From the NCBI GenBank assembly GCA_045595365.1, contig JAZOAI010000041.1, positions 1 to 37,521 on the forward strand: 37,521 bases of DNA, given 5' to 3'. A program made the position numbers and the translations under genes. Positions 1-7,732 of the stretch are shown one piece after another (position 1 is the first letter of the stretch; every line of letters starts with the position of its first letter). This DNA is from SIG480 sp045595365. GTDB lineage: Bacteria; Bacillota; Clostridia; Oscillospirales; JAAYXM01. The notes beneath the pieces were generated by a model. It was not told the DNA's origin. It did not search any database and saw only the letters and a list, made by a program, of their open reading frames with translations.

Positions 1-459
1 AATGTCGGTTTGGTAGTGAATGACAATCCAGTGGATTGTCAGAGCCAAACCGTGACCGAGCCGCAGCGAGAAAGGGGAGGTTTCCTAGCCTCGCGGGAGC
101 GAGGCGTGAGTTCTCCCCAAGTCGGAGGCCAAGCGGTCTTAGGAAGACAATCCAAGCCCACAACTCCTTGGCACACAGACCGACATGGCTACGATCCGAC
201 TTTAGGGGACATTCACGAATGTCCCGCGGGCGATTCTTGAATCGCCCCTACATTGTCCCGAAAAGATTTTGTAGACTTGATTCTTAAGTAGGTCTTGCCC
301 TGCCGGGCGGGCCTACTTTTGATTGCAAAAGTAGCAAAATGGGGGAGAACTCACGCCTCGCTCCCGCGAGGCTAGGAAACCTCCCCTTTCTCGCTGCGGC
401 TCGGTCACGGTTTGGCTCTGACAATCCACTGGATTGTCATTCACTACCAAACCGACATT
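1..459. repeat. 118-bp perfect inverted repeat with 223-bp spacer
   Basis: Bases 1-118 are the exact reverse complement of 342-459. Each arm contains a smaller dyad (GGTTTGG near the outer end paired with CCAAACC about 40 bases inward, plus GACAATCC/GGATTGTC). The left arm starts at the window edge, so it may extend further. No credible protein is encoded across either arm. The spacer holds part of the composite repeat described at 202-498. It could be a mobile-element remnant, a very strong RNA/DNA fold, or an assembly fold-back. Confidence 0.9.
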
Positions 460-498
460 CGCCCTTCGGGCTCACTACCCTCCGCAACGCATCGCCAG
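202..498. repeat. Composite interspersed repeat, copy A
   Basis: It opens with a double palindrome (about 204-250: CATTC/GAATG then GATTC/GAATC, flanked by TAGGGG and CCCCTA). A linker and a CCCTGCCGGGCGGG hairpin follow (about 298-312), then the right arm of the large inverted repeat and the tail CGCCCTTCGGGCTCACTACC. The same blocks in the same order recur at 2529-2746. The 49 bases at 291-339 recur identically at 14214-14262. It is non-coding and ends six bases before the terminator palindrome at 504. Confidence 0.8.
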
Positions 499-503
499 AA
501 ATT

Positions 504-543
504 AAAAGAACACGTGATTTTTATAAAAATCACGTGTTCTTTT
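504..543. terminator. Perfect 40-bp palindrome, MATE gene terminator
   Basis: Two 20-base halves are exact reverse complements with no loop beyond the turn, and the ends are A/T runs on both strands. It lies downstream of the minus-strand MATE gene and can act in both directions. A weaker dyad, ACCCCATATGGGGT, follows at about 553-566. Confidence 0.75.
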
Positions 544-579
544 ATCCTTAACAGTACACCCCATATGGGGTTTGTTTTT

Positions 580-1926
580 TCATTTCATTTTATCATCGCT
601 TTTTCGGAGGAAGGAGATTATAAAGGGGATTGATATAATCCCCGTCAGCACATCGGCCGCCGGCTGCGAAAGCTGGATTCCCAAAAGCCCCCAGAAATGA
701 GTAGACACAATAAGAATCGGAATGAACGTAAGCCCCGAGCGCAGAAGCGACAGAAACGATGCAACCGTTGTCTGCCTCGTGCTTTGATAAAGCATATTAA
801 CCGGCACCGACAGCGCGAGGAAGCTTGTTCCGATGCATGAGAACTTCAATGCTAGTGTACCGATGTTCACAACCTCCGGGCTTTTCTGGAAAAGATATAT
901 TATCTTATCCGCGAGGAAGAAACCCGGTGTCGCAAGGGTCAGGATAAAGCACGCCCCTATCCCCATAGTTATCATAAGCCCGCGCTTTACGCGGCCATAC
1001 TCTTTTGCCTGATAATTAAACGATGCGACCGGCTGAAAGCCCTGCCCGATTCCGAGCCCCACACACATAATGAACATCGAGAAGCGGTTTACAACGCTCA
1101 TCGCCGCAATAGCCGCATCTCCGAATGGGCGGGTCAAGTTGTTTAAAAGCCCGCTTGAAATGGAGCTTAGACCCTGGCGAAGAAGTGACGGAAGCCCTAC
1201 CTTCATAATAGCAAAATAAGTGTTAAATCTTCGGCTTATATATTTTAGTCTTATCACGCTCTGCGCTTTTTTCTTATGGAAATAAAGCAGAATCAAAAAG
1301 CTTATCGTCTGTGAGAGCGCAGTTGCAAGCCCTGCGCCGAGGATTCCCAAATCAAAAACAACAACCAAAAGGAAGTCACCAAAGATATTGAGAATCCCGC
1401 CTGTTACAAGCCCGAACATCGCGTAGTACGCCTTGCCCTCAAAGCGGAGATTGTTGTTGAGAACAAATGACATCATAACAATCGGGCAGCTTGCAAGGAC
1501 ACACGCACCGTACTGCACGGCATACGGCAGGATGGTGTCCGTGCTTCCGAGGAAGAGAAGCATCGGCGTGAGAAACACAAAGCCTAACACCAGCATAACC
1601 GAGCCTACCGCAAGCGCCGTAAAAAACGAGGTTGACGCATATTCAGATGCTTCATCTCCGTTTTTATCAGCAAGCGCCTTTGATACCATTGTCCCCGCGC
1701 CCTGACCGAGCATAAAGGCTATTGCCTGAATAACCGCCTGGAGCGTGAAGAGAATCCCCGTTGCTCCCTGAGCGGATTCTCCGAGCCCGCCGACAAAGTA
1801 TGTATCCGCCATATTATAAATGCTTGTGACAAGCATTGAGATGGTCGTCGGAATGCCGAGCGAAACTATAAGCCGCGCGAGCGAGGTTTTCGTCATTTTT
1901 TCATAATGTCTTTCTGCTTCTGTCAT
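580..1926 (-). CDS. MATE family multidrug/sodium efflux transporter
   Basis: This is a 448-residue membrane protein with about 12 hydrophobic helices in two similar halves, the normal size of MATE transporters. The first half has the substrate-path sequence TTISMLVTSIYNMADTYFVG; the second has GIGQGFQPVASFNYQAKEYG, typical of the MepA/DinF-like bacterial branch. The family exports cationic drugs or metabolites in exchange for Na+ or H+; the substrate here cannot be read from sequence. The ATG at 1926 is kept because a consensus promoter lies 33-61 bases upstream. It is a single-gene transcript bounded by the palindrome at 504-543. The family assignment is firm and the substrate is unknown. 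Confidence 0.93.
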   Translation of the reverse strand: MTEAERHYEKMTKTSLARLIVSLGIPTTISMLVTSIYNMADTYFVGGLGESAQGATGILFTLQAVIQAIAFMLGQGAGTMVSKALADKNGDEASEYASTSFFTALAVGSVMLVLGFVFLTPMLLFLGSTDTILPYAVQYGACVLASCPIVMMSFVLNNNLRFEGKAYYAMFGLVTGGILNIFGDFLLVVVFDLGILGAGLATALSQTISFLILLYFHKKKAQSVIRLKYISRRFNTYFAIMKVGLPSLLRQGLSSISSGLLNNLTRPFGDAAIAAMSVVNRFSMFIMCVGLGIGQGFQPVASFNYQAKEYGRVKRGLMITMGIGACFILTLATPGFFLADKIIYLFQKSPEVVNIGTLALKFSCIGTSFLALSVPVNMLYQSTRQTTVASFLSLLRSGLTFIPILIVSTHFWGLLGIQLSQPAADVLTGIISIPFIISFLRKSDDKMK

Positions 1927-1958
1927 TTTAACATCTCTTTTCTTGTTTTAGCAGTAAT

Positions 1959-1987
1959 ATTATACTCCGCGAAAAGAGTGTTGTCAA
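1959..1987 (-). promoter_or_regulatory. Consensus sigma-A promoter of the MATE gene
   Basis: On the minus strand TTGACA (1987-1982) is followed after 17 bases by TATAAT (1964-1959), a perfect match to the vegetative consensus. It points at the MATE start codon at 1926. Confidence 0.85.
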
Positions 1988-2012
1988 ACGGAAGAGAGAC
2001 CTATACAAAACA

Positions 2013-2038
2013 CCGCCCGGGGAATTTTTCCCGGACGG
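2013..2038 (-). terminator. Terminator after the 42-aa protein gene
   Basis: A GC-rich stem, CCGCCCGGG against CCCGGACGG with one mismatch and an 8-base loop, is followed by a short T run in either direction. It separates the small gene at 2055-2183 from the MATE promoter. Confidence 0.65.
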
Positions 2039-2054
2039 CGTTTTCCTTTTATAA

Positions 2055-2183
2055 CTATTTTTCTTCACTTTCTCCTTCTTCGATGTAGAGCTTTTCTGTT
2101 CTCTGCTGAAGTTTTTTAAGCTCTTCGATTATGTCTGTCACACCGTTAAAAAGCTCAAAATACATTTTTTCGTAATCAGGCAT
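2055..2183 (-). CDS. 42-aa conserved acidic small protein, module 1
   Basis: The ATG at 2183 follows a GAGGAGG ribosome site and gives a 42-residue protein. It starts MPDYEKMYFELFNGVTDIIE and ends in a charged tail (EEGESEEK). A second gene at 14812 encodes nearly the same first 34 residues, and in both places the gene sits just after the RNA candidate. The conservation and strong ribosome site make it a real gene. The sequence suggests a short amphipathic helix without membrane segment or cysteines. I recall similar short hypothetical proteins in Clostridia but know no function. The link to the upstream RNA (cotranscription, regulation or mere adjacency) is inference. Confidence 0.8.
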   Translation of the reverse strand: MPDYEKMYFELFNGVTDIIEELKKLQQRTEKLYIEEGESEEK

Positions 2184-2249
2184 TCCTTCTCCTCCTCTCG
2201 GCTTAAGAAAATGTTATCCCCACAATTTCTTCACCGGCGCTTTTTTACA

Positions 2250-2407
2250 ATAAAAAAAGCGCACCAACCGAAGTCAATGCGCCGAAAAACGCAGAACTCC
2301 AATTGTCGCCAAACAAATTAACAAAGCTAAATAGCCTGCTTAAAGAGCCTGCATTTTTACCTAAGTAAAACTTGGCTACTTAGCTTTCAATGTTAAATTT
2401 GTTTGGC
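2250..2407 (-). ncRNA. Candidate structured small RNA, module 1
   Basis: Seven bases after the TATACT box the predicted transcript begins with GCCAAACAAATTTAACA (2407-2391), which pairs with TGTTAATTTGTTTGGC (2323-2308). An inner stem (AAAGCTAAGTAGCC with GGCTATTTAGCTTT) extends it. The terminal region contains AAAAATGCARGCT (2358-2346). A 3' block follows with the hairpin GCGCA...TGCGC and a T run (2258-2252), an intrinsic terminator. The second copy at 14598 keeps the fold with different stem bases. A long hairpin RNA with two paralogues recalls 6S RNA, but it looks shorter and no family was confirmed. Confidence 0.65.
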
Positions 2408-2413
2408 AAGTAC

Positions 2414-2474
2414 AGTATATCACATCATGTCGAAAAATGGAAGAGGTTTTTGAAAAAATTTTTCCAAAAAATGG
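2414..2474 (-). promoter_or_regulatory. Promoter of RNA module 1
   Basis: An extended -10 (TGATATACT, core 2419-2414) lies 17 bases after TTCCAT (2442-2437). An A/T-rich block starting CCATTTTTTGG (2474-2464) precedes it and could act as an UP element. Every one of these elements recurs with matching spacing before the second RNA at 14532-14591. Confidence 0.75.
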
Positions 2475-2528
2475 TAAATTGGTTTTTCGTTTTGTTCTTT
2501 GGCAAAACATCCTTCCTTTTTTCCTTTT

Positions 2529-2746
2529 GTAGGGGCGATTCACGAATGTCCCGCGGGCGATTCGTGAATCGCCCCTACTTTGCCCCGAAAAGATTTTGCA
2601 GACTTTATTCTTGAGTAGGTCGTGCCCTGCCGGGCGGGCCTACTTTTGCTGCAGTTCTGTCACGGTTTGGCTCTGACAATCCATCGGATTGTCAAAGCCA
2701 AACCGACATTCGCCCTGCGGGCTCACTACCCTTCGCAGCACATCGC
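2529..2746. repeat. Composite interspersed repeat, copy B
   Basis: The double palindrome at 2529-2578 is bounded by GTAGGGG and CCCCTAC. A linker like that of copy A follows, then the CCCTGCCGGGCGGG hairpin (about 2625-2638), a dyad GGTTTGGCT...AGCCAAACC (2664-2704) and the tail CGCCCTGCGGGCTCACTACC. It lacks about 60 bases present in copy A. It lies between the promoter of RNA module 1 and the terminator of the 2821-3762 gene and encodes nothing. Confidence 0.8.
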
Positions 2747-2771
2747 CGAAAGCTTCAAGATTAAGAGAGAA

Positions 2772-2803
2772 ACAGAGCAAGGGAAAATAAACCCCTGCTC
2801 TGT
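2772..2803 (-). terminator. Terminator after the propeller-like protein gene
   Basis: ACAGAGCA and TGCTCTGT arms plus a GGG/CCC extension form a hairpin 17 bases beyond the stop codon at 2821. The minus-strand 3' side is only moderately T-rich (TTCTCTC). Confidence 0.6.
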
Positions 2804-2820
2804 GTGCGTAAGGTTAATTT

Positions 2821-3762
2821 TTACTCAGAAACCTTTATTATGTCTTTTGAGGCAAGATCAAGGAAGTATCCACCTTCTTGTGCTTCGAAACTGCGGAAGA
2901 AGACATATCCATTAATAACATTTGTTTCTGCGGTGGGAAGTGCAATCAGTCCTTCTTTTGTTCTTCCATCCTTTGACATCCTGAATAACCAGCCTTTTTG
3001 CTCTAAGTCGTTGTAATATATCCAGTCTGCTGAAACATTCATTCCTCTGCATCTGCCGTCAAAAATACATTCCGATTGCAGTGTTTCCTTATCCATCCGG
3101 AAGAGTTTGCGGTCAGGCTCAGTTCTGTAATAGAGATATTCTTCATCAATGTCAAGATCCGAAAAAGGACCATCGCGAAGTTTCTCTTTGTTCTCGCCCA
3201 GAAGGTCCATTTTCCAGAGAGAGTAATTATCTGCTGAATTTATGTAATAAATTACATCTCCATAAGGGCAGAAAAGAGAAACATTTTCTGCAAGCTTTCG
3301 CCTGTCTCTTCCATTTAAATCGACGGAATATATTTCTTCTCTCGGTTCTTTGAAGTCAGCTTTTTTGTAATATATCCTCTCACCTCTCAGAATAAAGCTT
3401 TCAACACGGGAGAGAGTAATGTGCCTTCTGTTTCTGCCGTCTTTTCTGACCCTGCAAATGTGCCCGAGGTATGAATCACTGTAGAAAACGTGGTTTTCGG
3501 AAAGATTTAAAAACCCCACGCCGTGTATGCTGTGAGCTATTTTGCTGACTTCCCCTGTTTCCTTGCTCACCTTGCGTAAGTGGTATGAGTTCTTGTCATA
3601 GGATGAATAATATATAAACTCTTCATCCTCTGCAACAGTTCCCCAACCCCCGATATTTCCCACTGTATTTCCGAGGCGAGAATCACCAAGAGTTACTTCT
3701 CTTGTTTCAGGAACTAACAAAAGAAGAACAAGTGCAACACATAACAAAGTGAGCTTTTTCAT
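2821..3762 (-). CDS. Exported DUF5050-like beta-propeller protein
   Basis: The 313-residue protein has a basic, hydrophobic N-terminus (residues 1-17) typical of a signal peptide or anchor. Recurrent short strands follow with YY or YYK motifs (EFIYYSSYD, NHVFYSD, ERIYYKK, DVIYYINS, EYLYYRT, DWIYYND) about 40 residues apart. That spacing and the pattern of a polar residue before IYY are typical of DUF5050/LRP-like propeller domains of Clostridia, which are extracellular and of unknown function. There is no clear lipobox. The ribosome site GGGAGG lies inside the last codons of the upstream fragment and the start is five bases past its stop, so the two were probably translated together. No enzyme motif is visible. 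Confidence 0.75.
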   Translation of the reverse strand: MKKLTLLCVALVLLLLVPETREVTLGDSRLGNTVGNIGGWGTVAEDEEFIYYSSYDKNSYHLRKVSKETGEVSKIAHSIHGVGFLNLSENHVFYSDSYLGHICRVRKDGRNRRHITLSRVESFILRGERIYYKKADFKEPREEIYSVDLNGRDRRKLAENVSLFCPYGDVIYYINSADNYSLWKMDLLGENKEKLRDGPFSDLDIDEEYLYYRTEPDRKLFRMDKETLQSECIFDGRCRGMNVSADWIYYNDLEQKGWLFRMSKDGRTKEGLIALPTAETNVINGYVFFRSFEAQEGGYFLDLASKDIIKVSE

Positions 3763-3767
3763 TTTTC

Positions 3768-4098
3768 CTACCTCCCTGATTCTGCGAGACTAATGCCGCG
3801 TTCTACCCATTCAGGGTCATCTTTGTCCATGGTGAACCAATTCTTATACACCCATTCGGGTAATCCCATTTTCTTACCGACATATGCCATATTCATATTT
3901 CCGACTTTATCAGCACCTATAAGATGTCCATCAAAATACATCCACGGCAACCAGTTTCTGTCGTGGCCTTTTGTTAAATCATACCCGCCATACGGATTTT
4001 CCCGTTCCGAAATCGTAATAATACTCCTTCTTCTTTTTGTTTTGCCACAATGAAAAAATAGAATTTTTGTCTTGATTGTTAAAGTTATACATATTCAT
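3768..4098 (-). pseudogene. Frameshifted fragment resembling a toxin-44 C-terminus
   Basis: An ATG at 4098 after AGGAGGT opens a 39-residue frame that stops at 3979. The next frame continues without a start codon as GGYDLTKGHDRNWLPWMYFDG and then GADKVGNMNMAYVGKKMGLPE, ending at 3768. The GADK-GN-MAYVGKKMG pattern and the DDPEW ending recall the polymorphic toxin type 44 (Ntox44-like) domain, which forms the C-terminus of secreted toxins. The two frames overlap heavily, which fits one gene broken by an indel, or a toxin tip left after recombination. Family recall is unverified. A sequencing error could also produce the shift. Confidence 0.45.
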
Positions 4099-4134
4099 AT
4101 ACCTCCTGTTTTTTGTTTGTAGTGTTTTTAAATC

Positions 4135-4179
4135 AGGAGAAATGCGGTATGTACTTTTTCATTCTACCACATTTCTCCT
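4135..4179 (-). other. Leader hairpin that hides an AGGAG sequence
   Basis: AGGAGAAATG and CATTTCTCCT form a 10-bp stem extended by GGTA/TACC after one mismatch. It lies in the presumed leader between the -10 at 4279 and the ATG at 4098. It contains AGGAG-like sequence that could be mistaken for a ribosome site, with only a 9-codon ORF (MKKYIPHFS) inside. No known regulator motif was recognised. Confidence 0.4.
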
Positions 4180-4278
4180 CTTTGTTCAAATAAATGTGAT
4201 AGTGTTTATTTTAAAATATTGAAAATTTTCCTCCTTCTGTGCCGGCGCCAACACCGTTTATTTCTTAAGATGAAATCA

Positions 4279-4289
4279 ATTATATCACA
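4279..4289 (-). promoter_or_regulatory. Extended -10 promoter upstream of the toxin-like fragment
   Basis: The minus strand reads TGTGATATAAT with TATAAT at 4284-4279 and no good -35 at 17 bases. The A/T-rich stretch 4290-4350 before it looks like the flank of the RNA module promoters (AAAAATTTTTTGAAAAA). Nothing else is visible in the 4180-4359 gap. Confidence 0.45.
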
Positions 4290-4359
4290 CATTTTAATTT
4301 TTTTATGACACGTTTGCGACAATTTTTCAAAAAATTTTTCGAGAAAAAGAGACAAAAAA

Positions 4360-4390
4360 CTCTCCCGGGGTGAAGCCTCACCACGGGAGA
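4360..4390 (-). terminator. Terminator after trxB
   Basis: On the minus strand CTCCCGTGGTGA pairs with TCACCCCGGGAG around a short loop and is followed by AGTTTTTTG. It lies nine bases past the trxB stop and closes the nrdD-trxB transcript. Confidence 0.85.
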
Positions 4391-4398
4391 AAAATATT

Positions 4399-5307
4399 TT
4401 ATTTTAAATTGTCTATATAGTCGCACGCGGCAAGGGCTGCGATTGCGCCGTCGGCCGCGGCGGTTGCGACCTGGCGGATGCGTTTACTCCGGCAATCCCC
4501 TGCGACGAAAACGCCCGTCTTGTCGCTTTTGCAATCCTCGCCCGCATCGGCATAGCCGAAGTCATTGAGCGGGAGAATGTTTGCAAATGCTTCGTTTTGC
4601 GGAATGAGGCCGATCGCGATAAACATTCCGTCAAGCTCGATTTTCTGCGTTGTTTTTTCTTTTTCGTTTTCAACTGTGATTGCCGAAAGCCCGCCGTCAC
4701 CGTGAAGCTCTTTCACGACCGTGCCGTAGATAATTTCGATATTGTCCTTCTTCTCAAGCTGTTCGGAAAGCTTTTTCTCTCCCGTTAAGAAGTCGAGATT
4801 CTGGACTACATATACCTTTTTTGCAAGGTCAGAAAGCAGAAGCGCTTCCTGGAGCGCGGAGTTTCCTCCGCCGATAACGGCAACGGTCTCGCCCTCATAG
4901 AATGCACCGTCACACACTGCGCAGAAGGAAATTCCGTTCCCGATATATTCCTCTTCGCGCGGAAGACCGAGAAGCCTGTGGCGCGCACCTGTCGCAACAA
5001 TTACGGCGTGGGAAGTAAATTCGCCCTCATCTGTTACAACGGTTTTAACCTCGCCGTCGCGCACTTCAAGCACTTCGCAGGCCTCAACATCTGCCCCCTG
5101 CTCAAGAACCTGCTCGACGAGCTTTTCAGCAAATTCGTTTCCCGAAAGGCTTAAAAATCCGGGAATGTTCTCAACCTTTGGAGAGTATGTAATCTGCCCG
5201 CCGAAGCTTGATTTTTCGATAACAAGCACGCTCTTGTTTGCGCGGCGTGCGTAGAGGGCGGCGGTAAGCCCCGCAGGGCCACCGCCGATGATTATAATAT
5301 CATACAT
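4399..5307 (-). CDS. trxB: Thioredoxin-disulfide reductase
   Basis: The 302-residue protein is of standard length for low-Mr TrxB. It has the FAD-binding GGGPAG near residue 8, the redox pair C129-A-V-C132, the NADPH-binding GGGNSA near 146, and the C-terminal GVFVAGDCR motif that contacts FAD. TrxB moves electrons from NADPH to a thioredoxin or redoxin. The gene begins 14 bases after nrdD, is cotranscribed with it and ends at a good terminator. Its natural partner here is probably the CPNC redoxin domain fused to NrdD, since no free thioredoxin gene occurs in the window. That pairing is inferred from position. Confidence 0.95.
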   Translation of the reverse strand: MYDIIIIGGGPAGLTAALYARRANKSVLVIEKSSFGGQITYSPKVENIPGFLSLSGNEFAEKLVEQVLEQGADVEACEVLEVRDGEVKTVVTDEGEFTSHAVIVATGARHRLLGLPREEEYIGNGISFCAVCDGAFYEGETVAVIGGGNSALQEALLLSDLAKKVYVVQNLDFLTGEKKLSEQLEKKDNIEIIYGTVVKELHGDGGLSAITVENEKEKTTQKIELDGMFIAIGLIPQNEAFANILPLNDFGYADAGEDCKSDKTGVFVAGDCRSKRIRQVATAAADGAIAALAACDYIDNLK

Positions 5308-5321
5308 TTTTTGATATCCCC

Positions 5322-7694
5322 TTATGCGTTAAGCATTTTCTTGATTTCAGAAACGCCCGAGTATTTCGCAACCTCTCCGCCCTTTACGATAGCGAGAGTC
5401 GGAGCCTGCTTTATTCCGAGAGCTTCTGCAAGAGCTTTGTTGTCGTTTGCGAGAAGCTTTTCATATGCAAAGCCTGCCTTGTCGAGCGTTGCGCACGCTA
5501 TCTTGCAGTTCGGGCACGTTGCGGTTGTGAAAAGGTAGCTCCCTTCCTTGACCTCAACCTCTGCCTTTACTTCCTCACACGGCTCTTCTTTCTTATCCTC
5601 AGCCTTCTTTGTGAGAACGGAATTTGCGATGTCATATACCTTTCTGTCCTTATACTCCTGGCTCTTTCCATCGTTCCAGTTCTGAACCGGGCGGTAGTAT
5701 CCCGTTATGCGGCTGTAAACCTCTGTTGTCTCGCCGCATTCGGGGCAGGTAAACTGCTCGCCTGCGAGATAGCCGTGGTTTTTGCATACGGAGTATGTCG
5801 GAGAAAGTGTGTAGTACGGAAGCTTATAGTTCTCCGCAATCTTTTTGACGAGGTTTGCCGCAGCCTTCCAGTCAGGAAGTTTTTCGCCGAGGAATGCGTG
5901 GAAGACGGTTCCCGAAGTATAGAGAGTCTGAAGCTCATCCTGGATATCAAGGGCTGTGAAGATGTCCTCCGTGTATCCGACCGGGAGATGCGAGCTGTTT
6001 GTGTAATAGGGGGTCTCATCCGCGTTCTTTGCCGCAGTCTTGATATCGGGATAACGCTTGACGTCGTGTTTTGCAAGGCGGAAGGCGGTAGACTCTGCCG
6101 GAGTTGCCTCAAGGTTATACAAATCGCCGTATTTTACCTGATAATCCGAAAGGCGCTCACGCATATGATTGAGAACGTCTTTTGTGAACTGCTGAGTCTT
6201 CTCATCCGTCATATCCTTGCCGAGCCATTTTGCGTTGAGGCCGACCTCGTTCATACCGACAAGACCGATTGTTGAGAAGTGGTTGTTGAAGGTTCCGAGG
6301 TAACGCTTTGTGTACGGATAAAGCCCTGCGTCAAGAAGCTTTGTTATAACAGTTCTCTTAACCTTAAGTGAGCGAGCCGAAATATCCATAAGCTTGTCAA
6401 GACGCTCGTAGAAATCAGCTTCGTCTTTTGCGAGATATGCAATACGCGGCATATTGATTGTAACTACGCCGACGCTACCGGTGCTTTCTCCGCTTCCGAA
6501 GAAGCCGCCGGACTTCTTGCGAAGCTCGCGAAGGTCGAGGCGGAGACGGCAGCACATACTGCGGACATCTGACGGCTCCATATCGCTGTTAATGTAGTTT
6601 GAGAAATACGGTGTGCCGTATTTTGAGGTCATCTCAAAGAGAAGCTTGTTGTTCTCGGTTTCGGACCAGTCAAAATTGCTTGTGATAGAGTATGTCGGGA
6701 TCGGATACTGGAAGCCGCGGCCGTTGGCATCTCCCTCAATCATAATTTCTATGAACGCGCGGTTGACCATATCCATTTCTTTTTTACAGTCTTTATACTT
6801 GAAATCCATTTCCTTACCGCCGACTATGCAGTTTAATTCTGCAAGGTCAGCAGGGACTGTCCAGTCAAGCGTGATGTTAGAAAACGGAGCCTGGGTACCC
6901 CAGCGTGACGGGGTGTTGACGCCGTAGATAAATGACTCAATACACTTCTTGACCTGGTCATAGGAGAGGTTGTCCACCTTGACAAACGGCGCAAGGTATG
7001 TGTCAAACGATGAAAACGCCTGAGCACCCGCCCATTCGTTCTGCATTATGCCGAGGAAGTTTACCATCTGGTTGCAGAGGGTTGCAAGGTGGCTTGCGGG
7101 AGAAGACGTAATCTTCCCCGTAACTCCGCCGAGCCCTTCCTGGATAAGCTGCTTGAGTGACCAGCCTGCGCAGTAGCCCGTGAGCATTGAGAGGTCGTGA
7201 ATGTGGATGTCAGCGTTGCGGTGAGCGTCGCCGATTTCGTTGTCATACACCTCTGAAAGCCAGTAGTTTGCGGTGATTGCACCGGAGTTTGAAAGGATGA
7301 GACCTCCTACGGAATATGTAACCGTGGAATTCTCCTTAACGCGCCAGTCGTTGATTTTGAGGTAGTTGTCGATGATTTCCTTATAGTCAACAATAGTTGT
7401 TCCGAGGTTTCTTATCTTCTCGCGCTGTTTGCGGTAAAGAATATAAGCCTTTGCAACATCATCATATCCGCCCTTGATGAGAACGGATTCAACACTGTCC
7501 TGAATCGCTTCGACAGTGATTGCGCCGTTTTCAATCTTCGGCTCAAAGTCAGAAGTAACCTTCAGTGCAAGAAAGTCGATAATGTCAGCATTATACTGTT
7601 TATCGCACGCGTCAAACGCCTGCATAATCGCGTTGCTTATCTTCGATAAGTTGAAATTAACGGCCTTGCCGTCACGCTTTATAACCTGATACAT
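5322..7694 (-). CDS. nrdD: Anaerobic (class III) ribonucleotide reductase fused to redoxin
   Basis: NrdD reduces ribonucleoside triphosphates under anaerobic conditions. The start is the ATG at 7694 (MYQVIKRDGK), eight bases after GAGGAGGGGG, not an upstream in-frame ATG at 7742 that overlaps the promoter; this gives 790 residues. An ATP-cone occupies about residues 1-90. HIHDLSMLTGYC and MCCRLRLDL carry the active-site cysteines. A zinc site uses C637, C650, C653 and perhaps H640. RITGYYRPVQNW (about 662) carries the glycyl radical Gly665. An acidic/lysine linker then leads to a 75-residue thioredoxin/glutaredoxin-like domain with CPNC at about 727-730 and a cis-proline APT motif. That fusion is the unusual part. 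NrdG and TrxB are encoded on either side. Confidence 0.95.
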   Translation of the reverse strand: MYQVIKRDGKAVNFNLSKISNAIMQAFDACDKQYNADIIDFLALKVTSDFEPKIENGAITVEAIQDSVESVLIKGGYDDVAKAYILYRKQREKIRNLGTTIVDYKEIIDNYLKINDWRVKENSTVTYSVGGLILSNSGAITANYWLSEVYDNEIGDAHRNADIHIHDLSMLTGYCAGWSLKQLIQEGLGGVTGKITSSPASHLATLCNQMVNFLGIMQNEWAGAQAFSSFDTYLAPFVKVDNLSYDQVKKCIESFIYGVNTPSRWGTQAPFSNITLDWTVPADLAELNCIVGGKEMDFKYKDCKKEMDMVNRAFIEIMIEGDANGRGFQYPIPTYSITSNFDWSETENNKLLFEMTSKYGTPYFSNYINSDMEPSDVRSMCCRLRLDLRELRKKSGGFFGSGESTGSVGVVTINMPRIAYLAKDEADFYERLDKLMDISARSLKVKRTVITKLLDAGLYPYTKRYLGTFNNHFSTIGLVGMNEVGLNAKWLGKDMTDEKTQQFTKDVLNHMRERLSDYQVKYGDLYNLEATPAESTAFRLAKHDVKRYPDIKTAAKNADETPYYTNSSHLPVGYTEDIFTALDIQDELQTLYTSGTVFHAFLGEKLPDWKAAANLVKKIAENYKLPYYTLSPTYSVCKNHGYLAGEQFTCPECGETTEVYSRITGYYRPVQNWNDGKSQEYKDRKVYDIANSVLTKKAEDKKEEPCEEVKAEVEVKEGSYLFTTATCPNCKIACATLDKAGFAYEKLLANDNKALAEALGIKQAPTLAIVKGGEVAKYSGVSEIKKMLNA

Positions 7695-7732
7695 AAAAAA
7701 TGCCCCCTCCTCAAATTTGTCAGTGTAAGAGC

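Noticed and set aside
119..200. tRNA-like words (GCCAAGCGGT, GGTCTTAGGAAGAC) in the spacer of the large inverted repeat
   Set aside because: No T-arm GGTTCGA, no acceptor stem and no consistent cloverleaf could be drawn.
1..579. CRISPR-like array from repeated GACAATCC/GGATTGTC words
   Set aside because: The repeats are dyads within an inverted repeat, not evenly spaced direct repeats with unique spacers, and no cas genes are present.
2250..2407. T-box or known riboswitch in front of the small protein
   Set aside because: No T-box sequence (AGGGTGGNACCGCG) or recognised aptamer consensus is present, and a terminator separates the RNA from the gene.
5775..6275. 166-codon ORF antisense to nrdD
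   Set aside because: It is a shadow frame of the strongly conserved NrdD coding region with no ribosome site.
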